Shown: in pieces, positions 44,579 to 59,491 of the stretch
Layout: each line of letters opens with the position of its first letter
How positions within the stretch are numbered: position 1 is the stretch's first letter
Assembly (NCBI RefSeq): GCF_000485905.1
Contig: NC_022664.1
Span: forward strand, 434,001-498,000
DNA length: 64,000 nt
From: Spiribacter curvatus
GTDB lineage: Bacteria > Pseudomonadota > Gammaproteobacteria > Nitrococcales > Nitrococcaceae
Direction: 5' to 3'
Program-made: the position numbers and the translations under genes
The notes under the pieces: generated by a model
The model's input: only the letters and a program-made list of their open reading frames with translations
Database searches by the model: none
What the model was told of the DNA's origin: nothing

Positions 44579-45160
44579 CTATCGGCCGCTGGCGCTGACT
44601 TCATCGAGCGCGGCGCTGAAGCCAAGCAGTGACAGCGGGATCTCGACATCGCGATTCTGCGGATCAGCGATGGTGAGGGTGGCCCGTTCGCCAGCCCGCA
44701 TCTGGCTGACCAGATCATCGGTGAGCTCGATGCTTGAGCGGCAACCGGCCTGCAGGCAGATCTGCACCGGGAAGCGTTCCGCTTCGCCATCGTCGATGCG
44801 CAGCTGAACACCCGGTGGCAAAAGCATCCCGAGGGGCAGATTGAATAGCGCCACCGGGCGCTCTGCATCCGGCGGGAAGCCGATGACCGCCTCGAGCACC
44901 GTCTGATCGTTCTCCTGCTCACTCACCTGCTGATACATCTCGCAGAACTCTTCAGCGCCGAAGGCATCCTCGGGTGCCGGCTGGCAGCGCACGATCCAGT
45001 CCTCGTGGCGGGCCTTGACCTCCGCCTGGGGGCGCTCGGCCTGTGGCTCCAGGGCAGGGTCGGTATTGCCGCTCTGAGCACTGGCGATGCCACCCATGAG
45101 CAGCGACATCGCGAGGAACAGGGCGGCAGCCAGCGCCCGGGGGGCAGTCTGTGGGGTCAT
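44579..45160 (-). CDS. Invasion-associated locus B (IalB) family exported protein
   Basis: A 193-residue protein from the ATG at 45160. A signal peptide (about residues 1-28, cleavage after ASA) is followed by an acidic linker and an IalB-like beta domain: HEDWIVRCQP, FCEMYQQVSEQE, VQICLQAGCRSSIELTDDLVSQM with four conserved cysteines likely forming disulfides. The name comes from a Bartonella invasion factor; in free-living bacteria the function is unknown and pathogenicity should not be inferred. It lies downstream of metH and 41 bp upstream of hpf. Confidence 0.82.
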   Translation of the reverse strand: MTPQTAPRALAAALFLAMSLLMGGIASAQSGNTDPALEPQAERPQAEVKARHEDWIVRCQPAPEDAFGAEEFCEMYQQVSEQENDQTVLEAVIGFPPDAERPVALFNLPLGMLLPPGVQLRIDDGEAERFPVQICLQAGCRSSIELTDDLVSQMRAGERATLTIADPQNRDVEIPLSLLGFSAALDEVSASGR

Positions 45161-45222
45161 GATCAGCCTCGATTCTGCGTTCAAAGTCATTCCAGTCTGC
45201 CGAACTGCACCAATGATGCAAA

Positions 45223-48924
<3,702 letters not shown>

Positions 48925-49010
48925 CAAATCTTCTCCGCAGATCAAGGATGAACCCCAAGTATACGACATTGGACGCTTTACCCCAGCCAATGGCGATGCA
49001 TAATACAGAC

Positions 49011-49349
49011 ATGAACCACTGGATCCGTTCAATACTCGCTTATGCGTCGGTGATCTGGAACCTGCGCCAGCCGCCACTGGCGACGGCGACAGCCGATGAA
49101 CGGGCGCGCTGGTGTCGCGACAACTGTGGCCGGTTCGCGGCACGCTGGTTCGCGCTCGGGGCCGGGCTCTGGTTCGTCTTCAACACACCGTTCGTGTCGT
49201 CCGCGCCGCTCGGCATGGTCGGGCTGTTCGCGCTGGTGGTGGGTATGGCGACCATCGCGCGCCAGATCCTTGCCCAGGGTCGGGTCGGTCCACCGCCCAT
49301 AGAGCCACCGGTGGAATTCCCGCGTCCCGGGGACGATGATGAGCGCTAG
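49011..49349 (+). CDS. Small hypothetical membrane protein
   Basis: A 112-residue protein of unknown function, from the ATG at 49011 ([19 protein letters not shown]); upstream in-frame ATGs at 48948, 48990 and 48996 are possible and the ribosome site is weak. Two hydrophobic segments, about residues 46-60 ([15 protein letters not shown]) and 65-82, suggest a hairpin in the membrane, with a Pro-rich acidic cytoplasmic tail. It overlaps the start of the M48 protease gene by 14 bp, so the two are probably co-translated. It diverges from metH. Confidence 0.65.
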   Translation: MNHWIRSILAYASVIWNLRQPPLATATADERARWCRDNCGRFAARWFALGAGLWFVFNTPFVSSAPLGMVGLFALVVGMATIARQILAQGRVGPPPIEPPVEFPRPGDDDER

Positions 49350-50142
49350 GCGTCTGCGGTCGCTGGTGCTGATGGCCGGAGTGCTGGTGTTGGCCGCCTG
49401 TGCGACCTCCCCCACTGGGCGCCCACAGCTGCAGTTCATGCCTGATTCGCAGATCCGGACCATGGGGCTCGATGCCTATAGCCAGATAAAAGAGACCGAA
49501 CCCACCATCGATGCCGGACGACAGGTCGATTATGTCGAGTGTGTGACGGCCGCGATCACCCCCCAGGTGCCCAGCGAATACGCCGAGGAGGGCTGGGAGG
49601 TGACGCTGTTCGATAGCGGGCAGGCCAATGCCTTTGCACTGCCGGGTGGCAAAATGGGGGTCTACACGGGGCTATTGGAGATTACCGAGAATGCGGATCA
49701 GCTGGCCGCGGTGATTGCCCACGAGATCGCCCATGTAATGGCGCAGCACTCCAATGAGCGGATGTCGACTGAGGTTGCCACGGCGCTGGGATTGGGTGCG
49801 TTGCAGGTCGCTGCCGGTGACGATCCCGAGCGCCAGCGGGCGATGGCTGCGCTTGGCGTTGGCGCGCAGGTCGGGATTATCCTTCCATTCAGCCGGACCC
49901 ATGAGTCAGAGGCGGATGAGATCGGGCTGGGGCTGATGGCCGATTCGGGTTTTGATCCCCGCGCCAGCATCCAGCTATGGAAGAATATGAGCCAGACCGC
50001 CGGCGAGGCACCGCCGGAGTTTCTGTCTACGCATCCGTCACGCTCGACCCGCATCGAGGATCTGCGATCGGCCATGCCGACCGCGGTTTACCGCTACGAG
50101 CAGGCAGTCGCAGCCGGTCGCGAGCCCGATTGCACTAGCTGA
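49336..50142 (+). CDS. loiP: M48 family lipoprotein metalloprotease (LoiP/YggG-like)
   Basis: A 268-residue lipoprotein protease. The signal ends in the lipobox LAAC (Cys22 or so). The zinc site is HEIAH, with HESEADEIGL providing the third ligand; the FALPGGKMGVYTGLL stretch before it is typical of the family. It is predicted to act at the outer membrane on damaged or misfolded proteins, as LoiP does in E. coli. It is a second M48 protease in the window besides the BepA-like one. Its end overlaps convergent purU by 8 bp. Confidence 0.87.
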   Translation: MMSARRLRSLVLMAGVLVLAACATSPTGRPQLQFMPDSQIRTMGLDAYSQIKETEPTIDAGRQVDYVECVTAAITPQVPSEYAEEGWEVTLFDSGQANAFALPGGKMGVYTGLLEITENADQLAAVIAHEIAHVMAQHSNERMSTEVATALGLGALQVAAGDDPERQRAMAALGVGAQVGIILPFSRTHESEADEIGLGLMADSGFDPRASIQLWKNMSQTAGEAPPEFLSTHPSRSTRIEDLRSAMPTAVYRYEQAVAAGREPDCTS

Positions 50143-51003
50143 ATACGATCGTGCGGTTTTGATAGACCAGCGTCTGGCGCTGGAGATGGGCCCAGATACC
50201 GCGGGCGAGAACGAGCTTTTCCAGATCCTGCCCCTTGCGCACCAATGCCTTGACTGAATCCCGATGGGTGATCCGGGTCACATCCTGCTCAATGATCGGG
50301 CCGGCGTCGAGATCCAGGGTGACGTAGTGACTGGTGGCGCCGATGATCTTCACGCCCCGTGCGTGGGCCGCATGATAGGGTCTGGCGCCGGCGAACGCGG
50401 GAAGGAACGAGTGGTGAATGTTGATGATGCGTTGCGGGAAGGCATCGATCAGCGTTGGTCCGACGATCTGCATATAGCGCGCCAGCACCACAAGATCGAC
50501 CTCATGGCGCGTCAGTAGCTCGACCTCCGCGGCTTCCTGGTCGGCCCGGTTATCGGCGCTGATCGGGAAGCAGTGGAAGGGGATGCCGAACTGCTCGGCC
50601 ACCGGACGAAGCGTGTCGTGATTACTGATGATCAGCGGGATCTCGACGCGCCACTCACCCGACTGCCAGCGTGACAGCAGGTCATAGAGGCAGTGCGACA
50701 TTTTCGAGACAAACAGTGCCATCCGCAGAGGACGGGCGTTGTCATGCAGCTGCCAGACCGCCTGAAATGGATCGGCGATGGTGGTCTGAAAGGCCTGTGA
50801 AAAAGCCCCGGCATCGAGGGTGAAGCCCTCAAGCTCCCAGCGTACCCGCATGAAAAAGACACCGTCAGCGCGGTCTACATGCTGGTCGAGGTCAACAATA
50901 TTGGCGCCGTGGCCGGCCAGAAACCGGGTCACGGCCGCCACCACGCCCGGCTGGTCCGGGCAGTGCATGAGCAGCGTGGCTGTGCGCGGATGATCGGCCG
51001 CCA

Positions 51004-51004
<1 letters not shown>
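50135..51004 (-). CDS. purU: Formyltetrahydrofolate deformylase PurU
   Basis: A 289-residue enzyme that hydrolyses 10-formyl-THF to THF and formate, balancing one-carbon pools. The N-terminal ACT domain (LLMHCPDQPGVVAAVTRFL) precedes the formyltransferase-fold domain with NIHHSFLPAFAGARPYHAAHARG, containing the catalytic His, and TRITHRDSVKALVRKGQD near the C terminus with an expected Asp region. The start overlaps the ettA stop by one base. It fits with glyA, metH and pabB nearby in one-carbon metabolism. Confidence 0.95.
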
Positions 51005-52671
<1,667 letters not shown>

Positions 52672-52786
52672 CGCGTCAGTCTACGAACTCTCGGCCGTTG
52701 AGAGAAGCACCCGATCAATGCATGGAACGTGGAATTTCGCTACGATATGCGGTTCTAACCCGTTACCTATCACGACGAGGAAAGGC

Positions 52787-54052
52787 ATGTATTCCACCGA
52801 CATGACCGTTGCCGGTTTCGATCCGGAGCTGGCCGCCGCCATCGATAAGGAGCGCGACCGGCAGGAGACGCACATCGAGCTCATCGCCTCGGAGAATTAC
52901 GCCAGCCCGCGGGTGCTGGAGATGCAGGGCAGTGTCCTGACCAACAAGTATGCCGAGGGCTACCCGGGTAAGCGCTACTATGGTGGCTGCCAGTACGTGG
53001 ACATCGCCGAGAACCTGGCGATCGAGCGGGCGAAGACACTCTTTGGTGCGGCCTACGCCAACGTTCAGCCGCACTCCGGTTCGAGCGCCAATCTGGCGGT
53101 GTTCATGGCGCTGGCGAAGCCCGGCGATACCCTGCTTGGCCTGAGCCTCGATCATGGTGGGCATCTCACCCACGGGGCCAAGCCCAATTTCTCGGGGAAG
53201 ATCTACAGCCCCGTCCAGTATGGCGTGACCTCGGATACCGGTGAGATCGACTATGAGCAGGTCGAGCGGCTGGCGCACGAGCATCAGCCGAAGATCATCG
53301 TCGCCGGCTTCTCTGCCTACTCCCGGGTCATCGACTGGTCGCGCTTCCGCGCGATTGCCGATGCAGTGGGTGCGTGGCTGGTTGCGGACATGGCGCATAT
53401 CGCGGGACTGGTCGCAGCGGGCGTCTACCCGAGTCCGGTGCCGTACGCCGATGCGGTGACGACGACGACTCATAAAAGCCTGCGTGGTCCCCGTGGAGGG
53501 CTGATCCTGGCGCGGGAGAATCCCGACGTCACCAAAAAGCTGCAGTCGCTGATTTTCCCGGGTACCCAGGGGGGGCCGCTGATGCATGCAATCGCCGGCA
53601 AGGCGGTCGCGTTTCTCGAGGCGCAGGATCCGGGGTTCCGCGGCTACCAGGAACAGGTCATCGCCAATGCCCGGGCGATGGCCGAAACGGTGATGGCGCG
53701 TGGCTATGATGTGGTCTCCGGCGGCACGGATAACCACCTCCTTCTGCTGGATCTGGTCAATAAGGGGCTGACCGGCAAGGAGGCGGATGCGGCGCTGGAG
53801 GATGCCCATATCACGGTCAACAAGAACACGGTGCCCAATGATCCGCAGTCGCCGTTCGTGACGTCAGGGCTGCGGATCGGCACGCCGGCGATCACCACCC
53901 GGGGGTTCCGGGAGGCCGAGAGTCGTGAGCTCGCGGGGTGGATCTGCGATGTGCTGGACCATATGAACGACGAGTCGGTGCGTGACCGCGTCCGCGACCA
54001 GGTAACCGACATCTGTCGGCGATTCCCGGTCTACGAAGCCCTGCAGGCCTGA
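52787..54052 (+). CDS. glyA: Serine hydroxymethyltransferase GlyA
   Basis: A 421-residue PLP enzyme from the ATG at 52787, with GAGGAAAGG upstream; ATG at 52802 is an alternative. It interconverts serine and glycine with THF. The PLP-binding Lys230 is in [14 protein letters not shown]; other conserved parts are [11 protein letters not shown] (31-41), [13 protein letters not shown] (55-67) and [12 protein letters not shown]. The length fits E. coli GlyA (417). glyA-nrdR-ribD is a common gammaproteobacterial arrangement; nrdR follows after 9 bp. Confidence 0.98.
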   Translation: MYSTDMTVAGFDPELAAAIDKERDRQETHIELIASENYASPRVLEMQGSVLTNKYAEGYPGKRYYGGCQYVDIAENLAIERAKTLFGAAYANVQPHSGSSANLAVFMALAKPGDTLLGLSLDHGGHLTHGAKPNFSGKIYSPVQYGVTSDTGEIDYEQVERLAHEHQPKIIVAGFSAYSRVIDWSRFRAIADAVGAWLVADMAHIAGLVAAGVYPSPVPYADAVTTTTHKSLRGPRGGLILARENPDVTKKLQSLIFPGTQGGPLMHAIAGKAVAFLEAQDPGFRGYQEQVIANARAMAETVMARGYDVVSGGTDNHLLLLDLVNKGLTGKEADAALEDAHITVNKNTVPNDPQSPFVTSGLRIGTPAITTRGFREAESRELAGWICDVLDHMNDESVRDRVRDQVTDICRRFPVYEALQA

Positions 54053-54061
54053 GCGCACGGC

Positions 54062-54547
54062 ATGCGCTGTCCTTTCTGTCAGACGCAGGACACGCGGGTG
54101 ATCGATTCGCGCCTCGCCAGCGAGGGTGATCAGGTGCGTCGGCGCCGCGAATGTGGCGGCTGCAGTGAGCGCTTCACCACCTATGAGTCCGCGGAGCTGC
54201 TGCTGCCGCGGGTCGTCAAGCGTGACGGGACACGCGTGCAGTTCGACGAGCAGCGGCTGCGGAATGGGATGATGCGGGCGCTGGAGAAGCGTCCGGTCGC
54301 CACCGAAGCGGTCGAGGCCGCCCTCAGCCGCATTCGCCAGCGCGTGCAGGCTCTCGGGGATGGCGAAGTGAATGCCAGCACCATCGGTGACTGGGTCATG
54401 GAAGAGCTCCGCGAGCTCGACGAAGTGGCCTATGTCCGCTTCGCCTCGGTCTATCGCAGTTTCCAGGATGTCAGCGCGTTCCGCGAGGTGATCGAAGGTC
54501 TTGAGGATCGCGATGCCCGATTGGCGGATAATGGCTCCTCGTCGTGA
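54062..54547 (+). CDS. nrdR: Transcriptional repressor NrdR
   Basis: A 161-residue regulator of ribonucleotide reductase genes. The N-terminal zinc ribbon uses Cys3, Cys6, Cys31 and Cys34 (MRCPFC and [12 protein letters not shown]) and carries the RRRREC DNA-binding patch. Residues about 46-136 form the ATP-cone that senses ATP/dATP. It binds paired NrdR boxes before nrd operons, none of which lie in the window. The ribD GTG start overlaps its stop (GTGA). Confidence 0.96.
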   Translation: MRCPFCQTQDTRVIDSRLASEGDQVRRRRECGGCSERFTTYESAELLLPRVVKRDGTRVQFDEQRLRNGMMRALEKRPVATEAVEAALSRIRQRVQALGDGEVNASTIGDWVMEELRELDEVAYVRFASVYRSFQDVSAFREVIEGLEDRDARLADNGSSS

Positions 54548-55662
54548 GCGACTTCAGTGCCGCCGATCATGCCTGGATGGCCCGAGCGCTGCAGCTCGCC
54601 GAACGCGGGCGCTGGACGGCTGACCCGAACCCGCGGGTGGGTTGTGTACTGGTTCGCGATGGGGTGTGCCTCGGCGAGGCATGGCACGTGCGCGCGGGCG
54701 AGCCGCATGCCGAGGTGCTTGCGCTACGCGCCGCCGGGGATGACACCGCTGGCGCCACCGCCTATGTCACCCTCGAACCATGCAGCCATTACGGCCGCAC
54801 ACCGCCCTGCGCGGACGCCCTGATCGAGGCGGGTATTGCGCGGGTCGTGGCGGGTGCCTCCGATCCCAATCCGCGCGTGTCGGGGTGCGGCCTCGATCGC
54901 CTGCGTGCCTCCGGTGTGGCGGTGGCCGTTGGCCTGATGGCTGCCGAGAGCGAACGGCTCAACGCGGGTTTCTTTCGGCGCATGCGGGTTGGCCGACCCT
55001 ATGTCCGCGCCAAACTCGCCGCCAGTGTGGATGGCCGAACAGCGATGGCGTCCGGTGAAAGCCGCTGGATCACTGGTGCGGACGCCCGCCGCGATGTCCA
55101 CCGCTGGCGGGCGGGTAGTGGCGCGATCGTCACCGGTGTGGACACCGTCATCGCCGATGATCCGGCGCTCACCGTCCGCGACGTGGACGGCGACTTCGTG
55201 GCGCCGCGGCGGATTGTGGTCGATACCGATCTGCGCACGCCACCGGATGCCGGGCTTCTCGCCGATGAGCGCGGTGTCGTGCTGGTCCATGGCGGAACCA
55301 TGCCGGCGCGCGAGGCCGATCGGATCCACGCCGGTGCTGAGCTATGGCAGGTCGCACTGGGGGCGGATGGTCATGTCAGCCCGAAGGCTGTCCTCGAGGC
55401 CCTGGCCAGTGCCGATATCAATGAGGTGTGGCTCGAGGCTGGCTCACGACTCGCGGGGGCTTGGCTGCAGGCTGGTCTGGTCGATGAGCTGATGATCTAT
55501 GTGGCCCCTCATGTGATGGGGCATCAGGGTCAACCGCTACTGACATTGCCGGGGCTTGATGCAATGAGCGATCGCATCGCGTTGAAGTGGCTGGACACCC
55601 GGCGGGTGGGTCATGATCTGCGACTGACGATGGCCATGCGCGACGACGCAGAGGAAGGGTAA
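54544..55662 (+). CDS. ribD: Bifunctional riboflavin deaminase/reductase RibD
   Basis: A 372-residue enzyme starting at GTG 54544 inside the nrdR stop. The N-terminal zinc deaminase domain has HAE (His55, Glu57) and PC...C (Cys80 in LEPCSHYG, Cys89 in PPCADAL). The C-terminal reductase domain (from [18 protein letters not shown]) has a dihydrofolate-reductase-like fold. Together they deaminate and reduce the pyrimidine product of GTP cyclohydrolase II. ribE follows directly, with no gap. Confidence 0.96.
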   Translation: MSDFSAADHAWMARALQLAERGRWTADPNPRVGCVLVRDGVCLGEAWHVRAGEPHAEVLALRAAGDDTAGATAYVTLEPCSHYGRTPPCADALIEAGIARVVAGASDPNPRVSGCGLDRLRASGVAVAVGLMAAESERLNAGFFRRMRVGRPYVRAKLAASVDGRTAMASGESRWITGADARRDVHRWRAGSGAIVTGVDTVIADDPALTVRDVDGDFVAPRRIVVDTDLRTPPDAGLLADERGVVLVHGGTMPAREADRIHAGAELWQVALGADGHVSPKAVLEALASADINEVWLEAGSRLAGAWLQAGLVDELMIYVAPHVMGHQGQPLLTLPGLDAMSDRIALKWLDTRRVGHDLRLTMAMRDDAEEG

Positions 55663-56319
55663 ATGTTTACAGGCATCATTCAGGCCGTGGGCACGCTACG
55701 GGAAAGCCGAGAGACAGGGGCCGACCGGCGCATGCGCTTTGCGGTCGACGGGCTTGATCTGACCGCGTTGCAGATCGGCGACAGCATGGCGGTCAATGGC
55801 TGCTGTCTGACGGCGGTGGAGATCGACGCCGATGGGTTTGCGGCGGACGTATCCGTCGAGAGCCTGGAGCGCACCACACTTGGGCGGCTGAAGACCGGCG
55901 ACCGCGTCAATCTGGAGCCGGCCCTGACACTGTCCACGCCGCTTGGTGGTCATCTGGTCAGCGGCCATATCGACGGTGTCGGTGAGGTGGTCTCGCGGAC
56001 GCCGGATGGACGCTCGGAGCGCTGGCGCTTTCGAGCACCGGCGGCGATCGCGCACTACATTGCCGAGAAGGGCTCGATCGCCATCGAGGGGATCAGTCTC
56101 ACGGTCAATGGCGTCGACGGTGCCGAGTTCGATGTCAATATCGTCCCGCATACCTCGGCGGTCACAACGTTCGGGGCCTATCAGGCGGGACAGCCGGTCA
56201 ACCTCGAAGTCGATCTGCTGGCGCGCTACCTCGAGCGCCTGCTGCAGGGCAGCGGGGCGGCATCCACTGGCGGGGTCAGCGAGGCCCTGCTGCGGCGTAA
56301 TGGGTTTCTGAGGGACTAG
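55663..56319 (+). CDS. ribE: Riboflavin synthase alpha subunit RibE
   Basis: A 218-residue enzyme with two tandem lumazine-binding domains: the first from MFTGIIQAVGTLRES with MAVNGCCLTAVEI, the second from GGHLVSGHIDGVGEV with ISLTVNGVDGAEFDV. It dismutates two 6,7-dimethyl-8-ribityllumazine molecules to riboflavin. Length and motifs are normal. The gene is called ribC or ribE depending on nomenclature. It is immediately after ribD and 2 bp before the ribB-type gene. Confidence 0.96.
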   Translation: MFTGIIQAVGTLRESRETGADRRMRFAVDGLDLTALQIGDSMAVNGCCLTAVEIDADGFAADVSVESLERTTLGRLKTGDRVNLEPALTLSTPLGGHLVSGHIDGVGEVVSRTPDGRSERWRFRAPAAIAHYIAEKGSIAIEGISLTVNGVDGAEFDVNIVPHTSAVTTFGAYQAGQPVNLEVDLLARYLERLLQGSGAASTGGVSEALLRRNGFLRD

Positions 56320-56321
56320 TC

Positions 56322-57476
56322 ATGGCGTTCAACAGCATCGATGAAATCGTTGCCGATATCAGTGCCGGCCGCATGGTGCTGATGCTCGATGATGAGGATC
56401 GCGAGAACGAGGGTGATCTGCTGATGGCCGCTTCGATGGTGCGGCCGGATGATGTCAATTTCATGGCGCGCTACGGGCGCGGGCTGATCTGCCTGACCCT
56501 CAGTCGCGAGCGCTGTGAGCAGTTGCGGCTGCCGTTGATGGTGACCGGCTCAAGCGATCATCAGGGGACGCAGTTCACCCTTAGCATCGAAGCCGCGCAG
56601 GGGGTCACCACAGGGATTTCAGCGGCTGATCGGGCGCGTACGATCCAGACAGCGGTGGCACCTCAGGCAAAGCCCGAGGACATCGTCCAGCCTGGGCATA
56701 TCTTTCCGCTCATGGCCCAGCCCGGGGGCGTGCTCACGCGGGCCGGGCATACCGAGGCGGGCTGCGATCTGGCGCGTCTGGCGGGCTTTGAACCGGCGGC
56801 AGTGATTGTCGAAGTGCTGAATGAGGATGGCACCATGGCCCGCCGCGATGACCTGGTGGAGTTCGCGCAGGCGCATGGCATCAAGATTGGTACGGTTGCC
56901 GATCTGATTGCCTACCGGATTCATAATGAGCGCACGGTCGAGCGTGTCGCCGACTGTGAATTGCCCACGGAACATGGGCGTTTCCACCTCTACGCGTATC
57001 AGGACGTGGTGGATGGGGCGCTGCATTTCGCGCTACTGCGGGGGCAGACCGATCCGGAAGAGCCGGCGCTGGTGCGGGTGCAGATTGAGAACACCCTCTC
57101 GGATCTGTTCGGCGCGATCGCGCCTGACCAGACCTGGTCGCTGCGTCAGTCGCTCGATGAAATCGCCGGCAGTCGCAGTGATCCGGCCTGCCTGCTCATG
57201 CTGCGCAGTGCCAGCGACCGGTCGGAGGTGCTGACACGGATGCGCGAATTCCAGGTGCTCTCGCAGAGCGGCGAGATCACTCCCGAGCCACGGCCGGTTA
57301 CAGACGAGAGCGAAGCGCTTCGGACCTACGGGGTCGGTGCGCAGATCCTCACTGATCTGGGGATCCGGCGGATGCGCGTTCTCTCCTCGCCGAAAATCAT
57401 GTATGGGCTGTCCGGCTTCGGCATGGAGGTCGTGGACTATGTCCAGACCGCGGACGAGTGCGGTACTTCCACATAG
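56322..57476 (+). CDS. ribB: 3,4-dihydroxy-2-butanone-4-phosphate synthase with degenerate GTP cyclohydrolase II-like domain
   Basis: A 384-residue protein. Residues 1 to about 205 are an intact DHBP synthase ([29 protein letters not shown] with the catalytic His/Cys region). Residues about 207-384 resemble GTP cyclohydrolase II in order, with the terminal [16 protein letters not shown] preserved, but the zinc/catalytic segment (H-S-E-C-x-T-G-D ... C-D-C-G) is replaced by [16 protein letters not shown] without the three cysteines. So it should make only the four-carbon precursor; a separate RibA is expected elsewhere. Such RibB-RibX forms occur in other proteobacteria. Confidence 0.93.
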   Translation: MAFNSIDEIVADISAGRMVLMLDDEDRENEGDLLMAASMVRPDDVNFMARYGRGLICLTLSRERCEQLRLPLMVTGSSDHQGTQFTLSIEAAQGVTTGISAADRARTIQTAVAPQAKPEDIVQPGHIFPLMAQPGGVLTRAGHTEAGCDLARLAGFEPAAVIVEVLNEDGTMARRDDLVEFAQAHGIKIGTVADLIAYRIHNERTVERVADCELPTEHGRFHLYAYQDVVDGALHFALLRGQTDPEEPALVRVQIENTLSDLFGAIAPDQTWSLRQSLDEIAGSRSDPACLLMLRSASDRSEVLTRMREFQVLSQSGEITPEPRPVTDESEALRTYGVGAQILTDLGIRRMRVLSSPKIMYGLSGFGMEVVDYVQTADECGTST

Positions 57477-57544
57477 CGAAGCGGTTTGCAGTCGGCGTGC
57501 GGCGGTATACGCTTGCGTCCCCGGATAAAAACAATGGAATCAGC

Positions 57545-58006
57545 ATGAAGACCCTCGAAGGCGATTTCACGGCCAGCAACGCGCGGATTGCGCTGGTGGC
57601 TACCCGATTCAATGACTTTATCGTCGACTCTCTGGTGAGCGGTGCGCGCGACACCCTGGTACGCCACGGGGTTGACGATGCATCGCTGACCCTGGTCCGT
57701 GCGCCCGGCTCGTGGGAATTGCCGCTGGTCACCGATCGCCTCGCGCGGTCTGGTCACTACGACGGGATCGTGGCGCTTGGTTGTGTCATCCGCGGCGGTA
57801 CGCCTCATTTCGAGTACGTGGCCAGTGAATGCACCAAGGGTCTGGGGCAGGTGAGCCAGCAGCGGGACATCCCGGTGTCCTTCGGTGTACTGACCACCGA
57901 CAGCATCGAGCAGGCCATTGAGCGTGCGGGCACAAAGGCCGGTAACAAGGGCGCTGAGGCCGCGATGGCAATGCTCGAGATGGTCAGCCTGCTGCGTAAA
58001 CTGTGA
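57545..58006 (+). CDS. ribH: 6,7-dimethyl-8-ribityllumazine synthase RibH
   Basis: A 153-residue enzyme from the ATG at 57545. It joins the RibD product and dihydroxybutanone phosphate. Typical segments are [13 protein letters not shown] (N-terminal substrate strand), [26 protein letters not shown] with catalytic His, and [14 protein letters not shown]; the C-terminal [14 protein letters not shown] is also conserved. It lies 68 bp after ribB and overlaps the nusB GTG (GTGA), as in many Gammaproteobacteria. Confidence 0.97.
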   Translation: MKTLEGDFTASNARIALVATRFNDFIVDSLVSGARDTLVRHGVDDASLTLVRAPGSWELPLVTDRLARSGHYDGIVALGCVIRGGTPHFEYVASECTKGLGQVSQQRDIPVSFGVLTTDSIEQAIERAGTKAGNKGAEAAMAMLEMVSLLRKL

Positions 58007-58455
58007 GTCGTCCGAAGGCGAATCGACCGCGGGCGAGGGCGCGTCGACGCATCCTCCAGGCCCTTTACCAGTGGCAGATGACCGGTAGTGAGCCGGCGGA
58101 TGTCCAGCGTCAGTTCTTCAGCGAACATCGCCTCGGGCGTATGGATCTGGATTACTTCACTGAAGTGTTCCGCGGAGTGACCGAGCAGGTGGAATCGCTT
58201 GACGCGGCCTTTGATGGTTATCTGGATCGTCCTGCCGCCAACCTCGATCCCGTGGAACTGGCATTGCTGCGCCTGGGCAGCTACGAGCTTCGGGAGCGGC
58301 TCGAGGTGCCCTATCGAGTCTGCATCGATCAGGCCGTGGAACTCGCCAAGGGGTTCGGCGCTGAGCAGAGCCATAAATACATCAATGGTGTGCTCGATCG
58401 TGTCGCCCGCGATCAACCGCTGAGAGCGGAGGAGCGCAAGCGCCGCCGGCGCTGA
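58003..58455 (+). CDS. nusB: Transcription antitermination factor NusB
   Basis: A 150-residue all-helical protein starting at GTG 58003 in the ribH stop. Conserved features are the N-terminal [19 protein letters not shown], the central [27 protein letters not shown] and [30 protein letters not shown]. NusB with NusE forms the boxA-binding core of rRNA antitermination complexes. The ribH-nusB-thiL order is standard. Confidence 0.97.
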   Translation: MSRPKANRPRARARRRILQALYQWQMTGSEPADVQRQFFSEHRLGRMDLDYFTEVFRGVTEQVESLDAAFDGYLDRPAANLDPVELALLRLGSYELRERLEVPYRVCIDQAVELAKGFGAEQSHKYINGVLDRVARDQPLRAEERKRRRR

Positions 58456-58466
58456 GCGGTACAGCC

Positions 58467-59426
58467 ATGGCCGAGCGCTCGGAGTTCGCGCTGATCAGGC
58501 ACTATCTCAGTCATCTCGGCGCGAACCGGCGCGATGTCACGCTGGGCGTTGGTGACGACGCGGCCGTGGTGGTGGCACAGGGTCAATCGTTGCTCATGGC
58601 CCTCGATACCCTCGTTGACGGCGTGCATTTCCCGAGTGACCTGAGTGCGTACTGGGTCGGTCATCGTGCGCTTGCCGTCAACCTCAGCGATATCGCCGCC
58701 ATGGGCGGCGAGCCATGCTGGGCGTTACTGAGCCTGACCCTGCCGGATGTCGATGAGGCCTGGGTGTCGGCCTTCGCCGATGGTCTCGGCGCGTTAGCGG
58801 CACGCCACGGAGTGGCTGTGGTGGGTGGCGATGTCACCCGTGGTCCGCTCAGCATCAGTGTTCAGATAACCGGTCGGGCACCTGCCACGCCGCTGCGCCG
58901 GGATGGAGCCCGTGACGGTGACCGGGTCTGGGTATCAGGACACCCCGGTGATGCGATGGGCGGCCTGAGCGTCTGGCAGAGTGCAGTCCACCGCCATCAG
59001 GCGCGCTGGCGGGGACTGCGACGCGCCTTCCTCGCTCCGCAGCCACGCGTGGCACTGGGGCAGGCCCTGACGGGAATCGCCACAGCGGCGATCGATATTT
59101 CCGATGGGCTGGCGGCCGATGCCGGCCATATTGCCGATCGCAGTGACGTGGCGATCGATCTGTCGACGCTCGCCTGCCGCCCTTCCTCCCGGCTTCGCCA
59201 GTGGCTTGGCGAGGCGCCGGCGGTGGATGCACAGCTCGGCGGTGGCGATGACTACGAGCTATGCTTTACGGCCCCCGCAAGCGCCGACGACGCCGTATTA
59301 TCCGCCGCACGACGCAGCCGGACACCGGTCCGCCGCATTGGCGGTGTGGGCATCGGCGCGGGCATGACCTGCGATGGTCATCCGATTGCTGATGCGGCCA
59401 CTGGATATCGCCATTTCGAGCGCTGA
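58467..59426 (+). CDS. thiL: Thiamine-monophosphate kinase ThiL
   Basis: A 319-residue PurM-like kinase that makes thiamine diphosphate from thiamine monophosphate. The N terminus SEFALIRHYLSHL and GVGDDAAVV contain the Mg-ATP Asp residues; NLSDIAAMGGEP and VVGGDVTRGPLSISVQITG follow, with AIDISDGLAADAGHIA and QLGGGDDYELCFT in the C-terminal part. The length is normal (E. coli 325). It starts 11 bp after nusB; the usual next gene pgpA is absent and an FNR-type regulator follows instead. Confidence 0.95.
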   Translation: MAERSEFALIRHYLSHLGANRRDVTLGVGDDAAVVVAQGQSLLMALDTLVDGVHFPSDLSAYWVGHRALAVNLSDIAAMGGEPCWALLSLTLPDVDEAWVSAFADGLGALAARHGVAVVGGDVTRGPLSISVQITGRAPATPLRRDGARDGDRVWVSGHPGDAMGGLSVWQSAVHRHQARWRGLRRAFLAPQPRVALGQALTGIATAAIDISDGLAADAGHIADRSDVAIDLSTLACRPSSRLRQWLGEAPAVDAQLGGGDDYELCFTAPASADDAVLSAARRSRTPVRRIGGVGIGAGMTCDGHPIADAATGYRHFER

Positions 59427-59491
59427 TAGGCTGTGGCAACGACGATTAGCCGGGTGTAGCATCTTCCTCATGGGCAAAGTGAGTATCCAGT

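Noticed and set aside
48925-49010. Cobalamin riboswitch upstream of metH
   Set aside because: Only 86 bp separate metH from the divergent gene, too short for the aptamer, and no B12-box-like sequence is seen.
52672-52786. FMN riboswitch or PurR operator ahead of the glyA-rib genes
   Set aside because: The gap is 115 bp, has no conserved RFN stems, and no clear PurR palindrome is visible.
56900-57476. Frameshift or pseudogene in the second half of ribB
   Set aside because: The frame is continuous to a normal GCH II-like C terminus, so residues were replaced rather than lost by a frameshift.
57477-57544. Promoter for ribH (TTGCAG and TATACG)
   Set aside because: The spacer is only 14 bp, too short for a normal sigma-70 promoter.
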